A stretch of DNA of 64,000 bases from Gallionellales bacterium GWA2_54_124. Its GTDB lineage: Bacteria > Pseudomonadota > Gammaproteobacteria > Burkholderiales > Gallionellaceae. The translations under genes were made by a program, and so were the position numbers. Under the pieces are notes generated by a model. That model saw nothing but the letters and a program-made list of their open reading frames with translations. It was not told the DNA's origin and made no database searches. The DNA is taken from contig MGWO01000002.1 of NCBI GenBank assembly GCA_001801025.1, forward strand, positions 124,001 to 188,000, given 5' to 3'. Positions 23,279 through 32,078 of this stretch are shown here, piece after piece. Position 1 is the stretch's first letter. Every line of letters starts with the position of its first letter.

Positions 23279-23432
23279 ATGTCGCTATCTGTCGAAATGA
23301 AAGTGTTTTTTGAAAAAGTGGCCAGCAAATTTTAGTCTGGCCTGTGACGTGTACCATGTTTTTTTGACTGGCAAAGAAGTAACGCCAGATGTGCGAAACA
23401 AGGTGCCGCAAGCGCTGCGTCTTGCAGCCTGA
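23279..23432 (+). pseudogene. Frameshifted small gene
   Basis: ATG 23279 follows TAAGGAGATTCATC. The frame stops at TAG after 18 codons (...VASKF). Removing one T from the TTTT at 23331-23334 joins it to a frame reading SLACDVYHVFLTGKEVT and ending at TGA 23430-23432, about 50 residues. It is either a recent frameshift or a programmed slip at AAATTTTA. Confidence 0.4.
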
Positions 23433-23459
23433 TCGTAGGTCGCAGTGTCAATAATTCAA

Positions 23460-23492
23460 AACCAGCGCATTTGTTATTGCGCTGGTTTTTTT
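23460..23492 (+). terminator. Intrinsic terminator at the end of the element block
   Basis: AACCAGCGCA/TGCGCTGGTT perfect 10-bp stem followed by T5. It closes the small-gene group after the PRTRC cassette. The following 23493-23713 stretch contains only the short palindrome AAGTGG-GAATA-CCACTT (23645-23661). I find no clear att site. Confidence 0.85.
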
Positions 23493-23713
23493 ACACTTTA
23501 TCTGAAAATAGCTACCTGAAGTATTACAAATAGTGTCGACCGTTATGAACTGATAGAGGTCAGATTGCGCAGTGATTGGCATTCATCAAGCGAGACGGAG
23601 CGCCCATTCGCCGGACGCTTTGTGACCCTCTAGTCTTCGGCATAAAGTGGGAATACCACTTACCCGTCAACGAAATAACAAATTCTCGAATAATGAAGAT
23701 AAAAAACCTTATT

Positions 23714-23742
23714 TTGTGATAATATTTTTAAACGAATAATAA
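23714..23742 (+). promoter_or_regulatory. Sigma-70-like promoter for the first Fic gene
   Basis: TTGTGA (23714-23719), 17-bp AT-rich spacer, TAATAA (23737-23742), 14 bp before ATG 23757. Confidence 0.5.
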
Positions 23743-23756
23743 AACTTCGAGGTTGC

Positions 23757-25247
23757 ATGATTTCCGTCGGATACGCCCACTTAGTCCAGTTGCTTGGTCT
23801 ACAGGTTCGCCAGCTTGAACGTCCTGCCGCAATTACCGGTGCTGTCAACAAGCGAATTGACTCAGCGACGCGAGTGCTCTTCCCTCGCGGTGTCGCTATT
23901 AATGACAGCATCACCGGTCACCTCGAGTTCGCACTACGACACGAGGGTGTCAACTTGGAAGTGATTGATGCCGTGTTTGAGCACCTTGATCCGAACGAGC
24001 TGGTAGAACGGCTCGCGGCCACGCCAACTGGCGCACACATCCGGCGTATCTGTTTCCTGTGGGAATGGCTGACGGGCCAATCCCTGCCAGTCGATGCCGT
24101 ATCGACTGGTGGCTACGTCGACTTATTTCCTGCCGATCATTACGTTGTGGCCGATAAGCCGGTGAACAGTCCCAAGTTCAGAGTGCGGGATAACGCCCTA
24201 GGTACGCGCGACTTCTGTCCGACCGTGCAACTCGCATCCGTACCGGCTACCCCGCCATTCGCAGACCTGCTTGCCGAAGCTGACCATGCCTTGGCATCGG
24301 TCACTGACCCGGCACTGTACGAACGCGCGTTAAGCTACCTTTACCTGTCTGAGACCAGGAGCAACTTCGCCATTGAGCGGGAAACGCCCAACGCCGATAA
24401 GCAGGAGCGCTTCGTACAGCTTCTGCAGCACGCCAGCGATACCGAACTCGTCACTGAAGATTGGTTGGTTGAACTGCAAAACCTTGTGGTTCGCGATGTA
24501 TATAGCCAGGAAGCCTCCTATCGAACCCGGCAGAACTGGCTCGAAGATAGCACGGGGCTCGTAACGTTTTTTCCACCTGCACCGGATGACATGCGCAGAG
24601 CCATGAAGGGATTGGAAGCTTTCATCAACGGGACTCGTTGCCGGAACCCGCTACTAAAAGCGGCTGCGAGTGGCTTTGGCTTCGTGTACCTGCATCCATT
24701 CATGGATGGTAATGGCAGGCTGCACCGCTTCCTGATACACCATGCCCTGGCCCGAGCACACGCAAGAGAGAACGGGGTTGTCGTGCCGGTGTCTGCTGTG
24801 ATGCTCAAGAACATTCCAGACTACCTCGCCGTGCTGTCCGGCTTCTCCAAACCAGTCACGCGTCTGTGGAGCTATACACGCGGCGACATCACGCCAATCG
24901 TCATGGAAGCGGCGAACGGCCGGAGCTACCGCTACATCAACTTCGATCGCGAGGTTGCCTTCCTCCATACCATGATACGGAAAGCAGTGCAGGAGGAAAT
25001 CCCGCGTGAACTGGCGTGGCTCGTCGGCTATGACATTGCTTTTCAGCAGATTGGGGCCCAATTCGACCTGCCGAACAAAGATATCTCAGCCCTTATTCGC
25101 ATGATTCAGTCCAATCAGGGCAAACTCTCGGAGAACAGGCGCAAGCAGTTCTTTCATCTGCCTAACGATGTTCTCGACCGTATCGAAGCTATAACTCGGG
25201 ATGCATTTGTCAGCGAGACTGAGCATAACGATAATTTGATGGCCTAG
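23757..25247 (+). CDS. Fic-family protein (AMP-transferase type)
   Basis: A 496-residue protein. The Fic core HPFMDGNGRLHR is intact at residues 313-324, so adenylylation activity is plausible. A candidate inhibitory helix lies upstream at about 199-209 (TRSNFAIERE), which makes it a class II-like self-inhibited Fic. An asparagine replaces the serine usually four residues before the glutamate, although S202 is adjacent. The C-terminal 100 residues carry a winged-helix-like SENRRKQFFHLP segment. It is monocistronic, with an AT-rich promoter and GAGG before ATG. Probable role is host-protein modification or defence (inference). Confidence 0.87.
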   Translation: MISVGYAHLVQLLGLQVRQLERPAAITGAVNKRIDSATRVLFPRGVAINDSITGHLEFALRHEGVNLEVIDAVFEHLDPNELVERLAATPTGAHIRRICFLWEWLTGQSLPVDAVSTGGYVDLFPADHYVVADKPVNSPKFRVRDNALGTRDFCPTVQLASVPATPPFADLLAEADHALASVTDPALYERALSYLYLSETRSNFAIERETPNADKQERFVQLLQHASDTELVTEDWLVELQNLVVRDVYSQEASYRTRQNWLEDSTGLVTFFPPAPDDMRRAMKGLEAFINGTRCRNPLLKAAASGFGFVYLHPFMDGNGRLHRFLIHHALARAHARENGVVVPVSAVMLKNIPDYLAVLSGFSKPVTRLWSYTRGDITPIVMEAANGRSYRYINFDREVAFLHTMIRKAVQEEIPRELAWLVGYDIAFQQIGAQFDLPNKDISALIRMIQSNQGKLSENRRKQFFHLPNDVLDRIEAITRDAFVSETEHNDNLMA

Positions 25248-25899
25248 CGTTTGATCGATACTTTTGTAACGAAATTTCGAACGCCAGCAGGTTTTTTCGA
25301 GTCAGACAGCCGGAGCGCAGTAATTCTCACGATATTCCGAAGTGTCCAGCAGCTCCTGCGACCTTCGCGGAAGAGATGGTATTTGAATCGCCCCCCGAGT
25401 CACTAAACACCTTCGTCTGCTATCCCCCGTATAGTGGAATCTGAATACTTCCTATACCTTCATGATCATCGCTGTGATTGACTGTTTTGGCACTGAGTTG
25501 ATACTGACATACCTAATTTATTCATTATGTGAATAACCGCTTTCTTGCGTACTTCGGAAGTGCTATGTGACGTGCTGTTGCTTTATATGGGCGCAGCAAG
25601 TTGTCAGCGGCCTTCAGGCCGGGGTTTTAAACCAGATCGGAATCGAGATAAAGCCACACCATGCCAAGTATCATTCCTGATAATTGCTATTATCAGGAAT
25701 GATACTTTTTGCGTTTAAGTCGGCAGTTTGCATTTAAGCTTGGTGCAAAACCAGGTCAAAGTGCCTGAAAACATGCAATTTGTGTCTTTACTCCGAACAG
25801 TCGCCGAAGAATTTTCTGTTGCCTAATGTATGGGGGGCAGAACCGGTCAACCCAATCCCCAGCACAGCGCAATAAACTTGCCATAGAGAAGCGGATTAA
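25248..25899. other. Long intergenic region with hairpins, no convincing gene
   Basis: Between the two Fic genes. Contains the weak hairpin CGGCC-TTCA-GGCCG (25608-25621) followed by GGGTTTT, a perfect 42-bp inverted repeat (25666-25707), and repeats leading into the next promoter. Short frames occur on both strands but lack ribosome sites. Confidence 0.5.
25666..25710. terminator. Perfect 19-bp stem hairpin with T-run
   Basis: AAGTATCATTCCTGATAAT, loop TGCT, then an exact complement and extra T residues. It is AT-rich and perfectly symmetrical, so it may be a bidirectional terminator or the relic of a small transposable repeat. Confidence 0.6.
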
Positions 25900-25955
25900 A
25901 CGTGCTATTGAAAAGCAATATAGACGTGCTATAGTAATGCGCAATAAACTTGCCA
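25867..25955 (+). promoter_or_regulatory. Promoter with two pairs of direct repeats before Fic-AbiEi gene
   Basis: TTGAAA (25908-25913), 16-bp spacer and TATAGT (25930-25935). The repeat ACGTGCTAT occurs at 25900-25908 and 25924-25932 and covers both promoter boxes. A second repeat GCGCAATAAACTTGCCA occurs at 25867-25883 and 25939-25955, the latter over the presumed start site. This is the pattern of an autorepressor operator. Confidence 0.65.
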
Positions 25956-25964
25956 AGGAATATT

Positions 25965-27527
25965 ATGTCAACCCCAAATGAAAAGCTGGCAGAGTCGTTG
26001 AAACTCTTGAAAATCGAGCAAGATCGGGGGCTGCACGTATTTCAGAGTAAAGACTTCAGTCGTGTTCATCGTGATCGACTGGTTGCGGCAGGCTTCATGA
26101 AGGAAGTCATCAAGGGTTGGTATATCATTTCCAATCCGGCAGAGAAGACAGGGGAGTCAACGGCGTGGTATGCGTCTTTCCATGAATTCGTTACCGGATA
26201 CTGCAACGTCCGGTTCGGCAACGACTGGTACCTGTCGCCCGAAGCCTCTCTACAAAGGCACGCCGGCAACACAACAATCCCTCGTCAGCTGATGATCCAC
26301 ACCAAAACCGGATCGAACAACAATCTCACACTCAAATTCGAGACAGGTCTTTTTGATTACCGTTCAAAGGACTTTGCCTCCGGGGCGGATATTGTCGTCA
26401 AGGACGGGATTCGTCTGCTCTCGTTACCGGCATCGCTGGTGCGTGTGTCACCGACCTTTTTCGCGACGAACCCGATTGATGCGCAGATCGCGCTATCGCA
26501 GATCGCGGATGCTTCCGAGATTCTGGTCAAGCTACTCGAAGGTGGTAACTCGGTCGTCGCCGGACGAATCGCCGGTGCGATGCGCGCAATGGGTCGCGCC
26601 AATGAGAGTGAACGTATCGTTCGAACCATGCGTGATGCGGGTTATGCAGTCACAGAGAGCGATCCCTTTCAGGTTCCGCTTGCCTTATTGCCGACCCTGG
26701 CGCGCGCTGAATCAGCGTGTGCGATTCGAATCAGGCTGATATGGGAATCGATGCGCGAGGAGGTGATTCGCTCATTCCCGCCGTCACCGGGAGTGCCGGA
26801 TGATGTAGCGTCTTACATCGCGGACGTCGATGACCGTCATATCGAAGATGCCTATCATTCATTGTCAATCGAGGGCTATCGTGTGACTGAAGTGCTGATC
26901 GCCAAGATTGCATCCGGCAAATGGAATCCTGAAGAAAATAGTGACGACAAGAATGACCGCAACGCGCTGGCAGCCAAAGGCTATCATCAGGCATTTGTTG
27001 AGGTTCGCAAGAGTTTGTCGGGTATCCTGGAACGGAGTGAGCCTGGCGAGGTGATTCGGCGCGATCATCATGACTGGTACCGTAAACTCTTCGAGCCTTC
27101 CGTCATGAGCGGTATCCTTGAAGCCAAACACCTTGCTGGCTATCGTTCCTGGCCGGTATTCATTCGCTATGCCCGGCATGTTCCTCCCTCCTATGAGTCA
27201 GTGCGAGATGCCATGCCGGTTTTTTTCGATTTGATCTCGAAGGAGCCGGAAGCGGCAGTCCGCGCAGTACTCGGTCATTTTATCTTCGTCTATATACATC
27301 CTTATGGGGATGGCAACGGACGCATGGCGCGGTTCCTGATGAATGCAATGCTCGCGTCTGGAGGATACCCGTGGACGGTCATCCATGTCGAAGATCGAGA
27401 CGGTTACATGGCGGCGCTTGAACAAGCCAGTGTGAATGGAAATATCAAGCCGTTTGCCGACTTCATCAGCACAGCCGTGCAAAGACAAGTGGATAAAGTG
27501 TCGGCGGTATCACCATTCCGCCCTTAA
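25965..27527 (+). CDS. Fic protein with AbiEi-like N-terminal domain
   Basis: A 520-residue protein. Residues 1-60 (FQSKDFSRVHRDRLVAAG, then VIKGWYIISNP) resemble the winged-helix of AbiEi-type antitoxins, and the next 130 residues fit the body of that family. The inhibitory motif is SLSIEGYRVT (S299, E303, G304) and the Fic core is HPYGDGNGRMAR (445-456), both intact. One chain thus joins an antitoxin-like DNA-binding part to a self-inhibited AMP-transferase. ATG 25965 with AAGGAA is preferred. The gene is followed after 40 bp by a putative metalloprotein gene. Confidence 0.87.
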   Translation: MSTPNEKLAESLKLLKIEQDRGLHVFQSKDFSRVHRDRLVAAGFMKEVIKGWYIISNPAEKTGESTAWYASFHEFVTGYCNVRFGNDWYLSPEASLQRHAGNTTIPRQLMIHTKTGSNNNLTLKFETGLFDYRSKDFASGADIVVKDGIRLLSLPASLVRVSPTFFATNPIDAQIALSQIADASEILVKLLEGGNSVVAGRIAGAMRAMGRANESERIVRTMRDAGYAVTESDPFQVPLALLPTLARAESACAIRIRLIWESMREEVIRSFPPSPGVPDDVASYIADVDDRHIEDAYHSLSIEGYRVTEVLIAKIASGKWNPEENSDDKNDRNALAAKGYHQAFVEVRKSLSGILERSEPGEVIRRDHHDWYRKLFEPSVMSGILEAKHLAGYRSWPVFIRYARHVPPSYESVRDAMPVFFDLISKEPEAAVRAVLGHFIFVYIHPYGDGNGRMARFLMNAMLASGGYPWTVIHVEDRDGYMAALEQASVNGNIKPFADFISTAVQRQVDKVSAVSPFRP

Positions 27528-27567
27528 GAACTGACAACAACGTATCGTTTAGTCCAGCATCAAAACA

Positions 27568-28392
27568 ATGAATATACTGCAACGAACTGAAATTGAACGT
27601 TTTCTCACCAGTGGCGAGTACGACAACTCATTTGAGATATGGTCTGGCGGCACGTTCGTAGCTCGGGCGAAAAGTGGCAGTGCCGCTCTCCGGGGTGCGC
27701 TTATTTCGGAAGTTTCTACACTGGCCGATCGGGTTTCTGTGCCTGAATGTCATAATTCTGGTTTGGACATAAATGCGCGTGCGAAATTTGCGCCTATGGT
27801 GAGAGGGCTGTTTCCACAGGTCGAGCAAACGATCATTCTCGATATGCTTGAGCATTCGGTCGTATTTCTCACGCCGATAACGATAATTGTCACCCTTGAA
27901 AAGACGAGATGGCTCCATACAGCATGGGAGCTGGCGAACCTTTACCTTGCAAGTTTGGATGCAAAACTGCTCAGTGACACCGCGTCAGGACTTCTTGGCT
28001 TGAGCGAAGAGACGATCTGCTATGTGTCCATGAAGTATTTTGGCAACAATGATCCGTTCGACGATTACGTGATTCACGAAGCGGCCCACATCTTCCATAA
28101 CTGCAAACGAGAAATGGTCGGACTGTCTGAAAGCCGTCGTCGCGAGTGGTTGCTCGAAATCGATTATGCAAAACGTGAAACCTTCGCATATGCCTGCGAA
28201 GCTTACAGCCGAATTCTTGAGTTGGGCGAAACCCGTTTAGCGCGTATCAGGCTGTTGTCAGAACTTGCCGAAGCATCGATGCCGCCCGACAAACGGGTTC
28301 AAGGGGATGAGTATGTCGATATACTTCGGGAGGCCGTCGCCGCCAGAAATGGCTGGAAACGCATTCTTGAGCGATGCTCACCACCAAAGTAA
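27568..28392 (+). CDS. Putative HExxH metalloprotein beside Fic
   Basis: A 274-residue protein of unknown family. VIHEAAHIFHNCKRE (H170, E171, H174) is a zincin-type motif, and a downstream ETFAYACEAYSRIL could supply a third ligand (E/Y). No signal peptide or membrane segment, so it is cytosolic. It lies 40 bp after the Fic gene in the same direction, so a shared transcript is likely. It could be a protease that acts on the Fic protein or its target, or a second effector. Confidence 0.6.
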   Translation: MNILQRTEIERFLTSGEYDNSFEIWSGGTFVARAKSGSAALRGALISEVSTLADRVSVPECHNSGLDINARAKFAPMVRGLFPQVEQTIILDMLEHSVVFLTPITIIVTLEKTRWLHTAWELANLYLASLDAKLLSDTASGLLGLSEETICYVSMKYFGNNDPFDDYVIHEAAHIFHNCKREMVGLSESRRREWLLEIDYAKRETFAYACEAYSRILELGETRLARIRLLSELAEASMPPDKRVQGDEYVDILREAVAARNGWKRILERCSPPK

Positions 28393-28422
28393 ACTGCTTT
28401 TGTGAGTGACTGTTGCCAGCGC

Positions 28423-28623
28423 TTATCGGTTGTCGTAAGGTGTCGATTTAAAATATCTTCGTGCCACGCCATCGAACCCGCCGAACCACGGAACGCTCGG
28501 CGTTTCTTGATGGATGCACGAGGCTTGAAGCAAGACGATCTGAGTGCCCTTGTCAGCGCGTTTGGCACGGCGATAGCGTTTGCGTATTGCCGCCAGATAG
28601 GCGTGTTTCTCGTGATTGTCCAT
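28423..28623 (-). pseudogene. Possible remnant of a transposase N terminus
   Basis: A minus-strand frame starting MDNHEKHAYLAAIRKRYRRA and KRADKG resembles the N terminus of integrase-like transposases (YLxAIRxRYRxAxRxxKG). The similarity fades after about 28 residues and no DDE domain follows. Likely an insertion-sequence scar at the end of the Fic region. Confidence 0.35.
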
Positions 28624-28976
28624 GTCAGTAACCCCCTGTAATTTCGGTTACCAACAATATGATGCAACGTATCCTCCTTACGCACTCCTTCGGTATCTTT
28701 TATAATTGAGGCAATTCGCTCCTAGATTCACCAGGTGACACTGGTGGTTCCCTCCTGTAAAGTGGAAACAACTTTAACAAGCGACTTAGTGTTGCACATT
28801 CAGCAAGAAAGCTGCCGTTCTCGATCAGCTAGAAGGAGACAATGCGGATATTCGACAAGCGCATCAATCACGGATATCGTTGTCGAACAGCCTCCTCCTT
28901 GACAGGTTAAATGAACGCCATTAGGATAGCGAGTAATTACTTACTTACTTACTTGATTTATTCTTCAGGCGGGATT
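28624..28976. other. Intergenic region before the exporter operon
   Basis: About 350 bp without a gene. Contains CACCAG-GTGACA-CTGGTG and a (TTAC)4 tract at 28937-28952. No clear promoter consensus. The TetR regulator at 32079 might act here. Confidence 0.4.
28937..28952. repeat. (TTAC)4 tetranucleotide repeat
   Basis: Four exact TTAC units, 25 bp before the exporter adaptor start. Slippage would alter promoter or leader spacing. A frame from ATG 28911 through the repeat joins the adaptor frame, so slippage would also switch that longer start in and out of frame. Confidence 0.6.
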
Positions 28977-30146
28977 ATGTCGAAACTTAGCTTAAAAATT
29001 GCCCTGTTAGGCCTCCTTTTTATTTCAATCTTTGCATGGGCAGTGCTAACCCAAGGGCCGCTTGCGCCCGTCAAGGTCACCAGCGAGAAGATTCAGTCAG
29101 GAAATCTTGCCGTTGATGTATTTGGTGTTGGGCTGGTTGAAGCCAGGCATAGTTACACTATTTCTTCCGTAATGACCGGCAGAATCAAAAGCCTCCTGGT
29201 TGATCAGGGCGATTATGTGAAAGCCGGTCAGGTTGTGGCTGAACTTGATCCGATTGATCTCGATGAAAAACTGGCCAGCAGTCGTTTTTTGACGGAACGT
29301 GCTGCCAATTCGATTAAGGTGGCTGAAGCGCAGTTGGCACAAGCGCAAAGTCAGGGCAAAACACTTTCTGCCACCTATAAAAGATATAGTGAATTGCATG
29401 CAAAAGGATTTGTGAGTCAGGAATTGCTGGATGCAAAGCTGAACGAAAAAAAAGCTGCGCTGGCTGGGTTGGATGCGGCGACTGCCTCACTGGCAGCGGC
29501 AAAGCATGACTATGCCAAGACACAATCTGATGCCGTGGGCATGAGAAAGTTGCGGGATCAAACCAGACTGACGAGTCCGGTAAATGGCATCGTCACTGCA
29601 AAATCACTTGAGCAAGGCGCGATCGTTGTTCCCGGGCAAACAGTCTTTCAGTTGATCAGCCAAAATGATTTATGGATCAGGACTCGCATTGACCAGAAGC
29701 AGTCGGGCTTGCTTCGCGTCGGGCAAACCGCTGATATCGTGCTGCGTTCACATCCCCAAACACACGTACCTGGCACGGTGGCGCGTATTGATTCGATTAG
29801 TGACGCCGTCACTGAGGAGCGCATTGTGAATGTCGTTTTTTCTGCGCCAGCGTTGAATGCCAGCCTCGGCGAATATGCTGAAGTTACCATTAAATTACCT
29901 GTCCAGAAAAATGCACGATCCATCCCAACTGCGGCGGTCAAACGGATTAATCAACAAGAGGGTGTCTGGGTGTTGCAAAGCGGCCGGGCCAAATTCAAGC
30001 CTGTCAAAACCGGCATGTCTACACTGAGTGGCCGTACCCAAATACTGGGCGGACTAAGCGATGCTGACCAAGTGATTGTTTATAGTCAGCGGGAAATAAC
30101 AGGCGACCTGAAACTAAAAGTCGTCTCGGAAATTGTGAGGAATTGA
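28977..30146 (+). CDS. Periplasmic adaptor (HlyD/RND-type membrane fusion protein) of an ABC exporter
   Basis: A 389-residue protein. Residues 5-25 form a membrane anchor, a biotinyl-lipoyl half follows (SVMTGRIKSLLVDQGDYVKAGQVVAELD), then a coiled-coil hairpin (about 110-200) and the second lipoyl half TSPVNGIVTAKSLEQGAIV. Start ATG 28977 gives a normal anchor. ATG 28911 would add 22 residues. It begins an adaptor-permease-ATPase operon and would connect to the TolC-like protein at 33703. Confidence 0.85.
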   Translation: MSKLSLKIALLGLLFISIFAWAVLTQGPLAPVKVTSEKIQSGNLAVDVFGVGLVEARHSYTISSVMTGRIKSLLVDQGDYVKAGQVVAELDPIDLDEKLASSRFLTERAANSIKVAEAQLAQAQSQGKTLSATYKRYSELHAKGFVSQELLDAKLNEKKAALAGLDAATASLAAAKHDYAKTQSDAVGMRKLRDQTRLTSPVNGIVTAKSLEQGAIVVPGQTVFQLISQNDLWIRTRIDQKQSGLLRVGQTADIVLRSHPQTHVPGTVARIDSISDAVTEERIVNVVFSAPALNASLGEYAEVTIKLPVQKNARSIPTAAVKRINQQEGVWVLQSGRAKFKPVKTGMSTLSGRTQILGGLSDADQVIVYSQREITGDLKLKVVSEIVRN

Positions 30147-30148
30147 TT

Positions 30149-31342
30149 GTGATCAATCTCGCAAGCCGCGATATTCTGCATGGATGGGGGAAATTCGTCT
30201 TTACCGGCGTGGGACTGGGGTTGTTGATCGGCGTCACACTCACCATGGCAGGCGTATATCGTGGCATGGTGGATGATGCCCGCGCCATGATAGACAATGC
30301 TGGTGCCGATCTTTGGGTCGTGCAGCAGGACACGCTGGGGCCTTATGCGGAACCATCCAGCATTCACGATGATGTTGCACGCGACCTGCTTGGACAGGAT
30401 GGGGTACTGGCAGCGGGTAATGTGACTTACCTGACCATGCAAATCCAGCGAGGGGGCAAGGATGTCCGCATCATGCTGGCCGGTGTCGAACAAGGAAAGC
30501 CTGGCGAACCGGCTTATCTGGTGGCCGGACGCCCGATCACCCGCACACACTACGAAGCGCTCGCCGACATCAAAACCGGACTAGCACTGGGCGAACGCAT
30601 CAAAATTCATCGTCAGCAATACACGGTAGTCGGTCTGACACGACGCATGGTGTCATCCAGTGGCGACCCCATGATATTCGTTCCACTCAAAGATGCTCAG
30701 GAGGTGCAATTCCTGAAAGACAATGATGCATTACTGAATGACAGGACGCGAACGGCCGCGAACCCTGCCTTCAATCGTCCGAACGTGCCGGGATTGCTGG
30801 ATGCGGTTCTTGCAAGCCAGATCAGCAGTCATATGGTCAATGCGGTACTGGTGCATATCAAAACCGGATACAACGATCAGATCGTCGCCGAACAGATCCG
30901 GCGCTGGAAACATTTGCAGGTCTATACCAAGGGGCAGATGGAGGAAATTTTGGTCGCCAAGCTGATTGCCACCTCATCTAAACAGATTTTTATGTTTCTG
31001 GTGATTCTATCCGTCGTCAGCGCAGCGATTGTAGCCTTTATTATTTACACCATGACGATGAATAAAATTCGCGAGATAGCGGTGCTCAAACTGGTGGGTG
31101 CGGGAAATAGAACCATAAGCGGCATGATCTTGCAGCAGGCGCTCGGCTTGGGATTTATCGGTTTTGTGGTTGGCAAAACCTCTGCAACAATTTGGGCGCC
31201 CCTGTTCCCGAAATATGTTTTGCTGATACCCGCAGATGCGATACTGGGCTTTATTCTGGTCATGCTGATGTGTTCACTGGCCAGTATTTTCGCGATCCGT
31301 GCGGCATTGCGGATCGATCCCGCTACGGCGATTGGAGGATAA
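30149..31342 (+). CDS. FtsX/MacB-type ABC exporter permease (DevC-like)
   Basis: A 397-residue permease: an N-terminal TM segment (FVFTGVGLGLLIGVTLT), a large periplasmic domain, then three C-terminal TM segments (about 265-390) with MTMNKIREIAVLKLVGAG, the FtsX signature. GTG 30149 has GAGG and follows the adaptor stop by 2 bp. The adaptor-permease-ATPase order is that of DevBCA exporters. Confidence 0.85.
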   Translation: MINLASRDILHGWGKFVFTGVGLGLLIGVTLTMAGVYRGMVDDARAMIDNAGADLWVVQQDTLGPYAEPSSIHDDVARDLLGQDGVLAAGNVTYLTMQIQRGGKDVRIMLAGVEQGKPGEPAYLVAGRPITRTHYEALADIKTGLALGERIKIHRQQYTVVGLTRRMVSSSGDPMIFVPLKDAQEVQFLKDNDALLNDRTRTAANPAFNRPNVPGLLDAVLASQISSHMVNAVLVHIKTGYNDQIVAEQIRRWKHLQVYTKGQMEEILVAKLIATSSKQIFMFLVILSVVSAAIVAFIIYTMTMNKIREIAVLKLVGAGNRTISGMILQQALGLGFIGFVVGKTSATIWAPLFPKYVLLIPADAILGFILVMLMCSLASIFAIRAALRIDPATAIGG

Positions 31343-31346
31343 GCCG

Positions 31347-32054
31347 ATGACCGTGCCAGCGATTCATATTGAAAATTTGACCAAACGCTATGGGGATGGC
31401 GATACCGCAGTTGATGCGCTCAAGGGCGTAGACATGACCATCTGGCCGGGTGAGGTTGTCGGCTTGGTCGGCCCTAGCGGGTCGGGCAAAAGCACGTTGC
31501 TCAAATGTTTGGGCGCGGTCATTGAGCCGACATCAGGAAAAATGCAACTGGGCGGGCAGACGATTTTTGAAGGAAAATGGAAAATTGACGATTTGCGCAC
31601 ATTGCGACGCGATCGTATCGGGTTTGTATTTCAGGCGCCTTATCTGATTCCGTTTCTCGATGTGACCGATAACATTGCGCTCCTGCCGATGCTGGCGGGT
31701 GTGCCAAATACACAGGCGCGAATTCGCGCGAAGGAACTGCTGCAGGCACTGGATGTCGGGCACAGGGCACAGGCTCAAGTCTCAGAACTTTCCGGCGGTG
31801 AGCAGCAGCGCGTATCAATTGCGCGGGCACTGGCTAATCATCCGCCCATTATCCTCGCCGATGAGCCAACAGCGCCATTGGATAGTGAACGTGCATTGAC
31901 GGTGGTGAGGATACTGAACCAGATGGCGCAGCAATATCAGACTGCCATTGTCGTTGTCACACATGATGAAAAAATTATCCCGACTTTCAAGCGTATTTAT
32001 CATATTCGCGATGGACGCACCTATGAGGAAGCGGGAGAAGGCCGGGATGCGTAA
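31347..32054 (+). CDS. ABC exporter ATPase (DevA/LolD-like)
   Basis: A 235-residue ATPase. Walker A GPSGSGKSTLLK (about residue 39), Q-loop VFQAPYLIPF, signature LSGGEQQR and Walker B ILADEPTAPLDSE, where P replaces the more common A/G in the D-loop run, and switch His in VVTHDEK. ATG 31347 has GGAGG. It powers the MacB-type permease, with no membrane domain of its own. Confidence 0.9.
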   Translation: MTVPAIHIENLTKRYGDGDTAVDALKGVDMTIWPGEVVGLVGPSGSGKSTLLKCLGAVIEPTSGKMQLGGQTIFEGKWKIDDLRTLRRDRIGFVFQAPYLIPFLDVTDNIALLPMLAGVPNTQARIRAKELLQALDVGHRAQAQVSELSGGEQQRVSIARALANHPPIILADEPTAPLDSERALTVVRILNQMAQQYQTAIVVVTHDEKIIPTFKRIYHIRDGRTYEEAGEGRDA

Positions 32055-32078
32055 CCGTTGTTTTATTAAAGGAATTTT

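Noticed and set aside
23460..23760. A tRNA or att site marking the right end of the mobile element
   Set aside because: No cloverleaf or tRNA 3' end and no direct repeat pair found by eye; the integrase is not in this window.
25756..25956. Minus-strand 66-codon frame rich in IARL/MASLLR
   Set aside because: Its repetitive peptide comes from the DNA repeats in the Fic promoter region.
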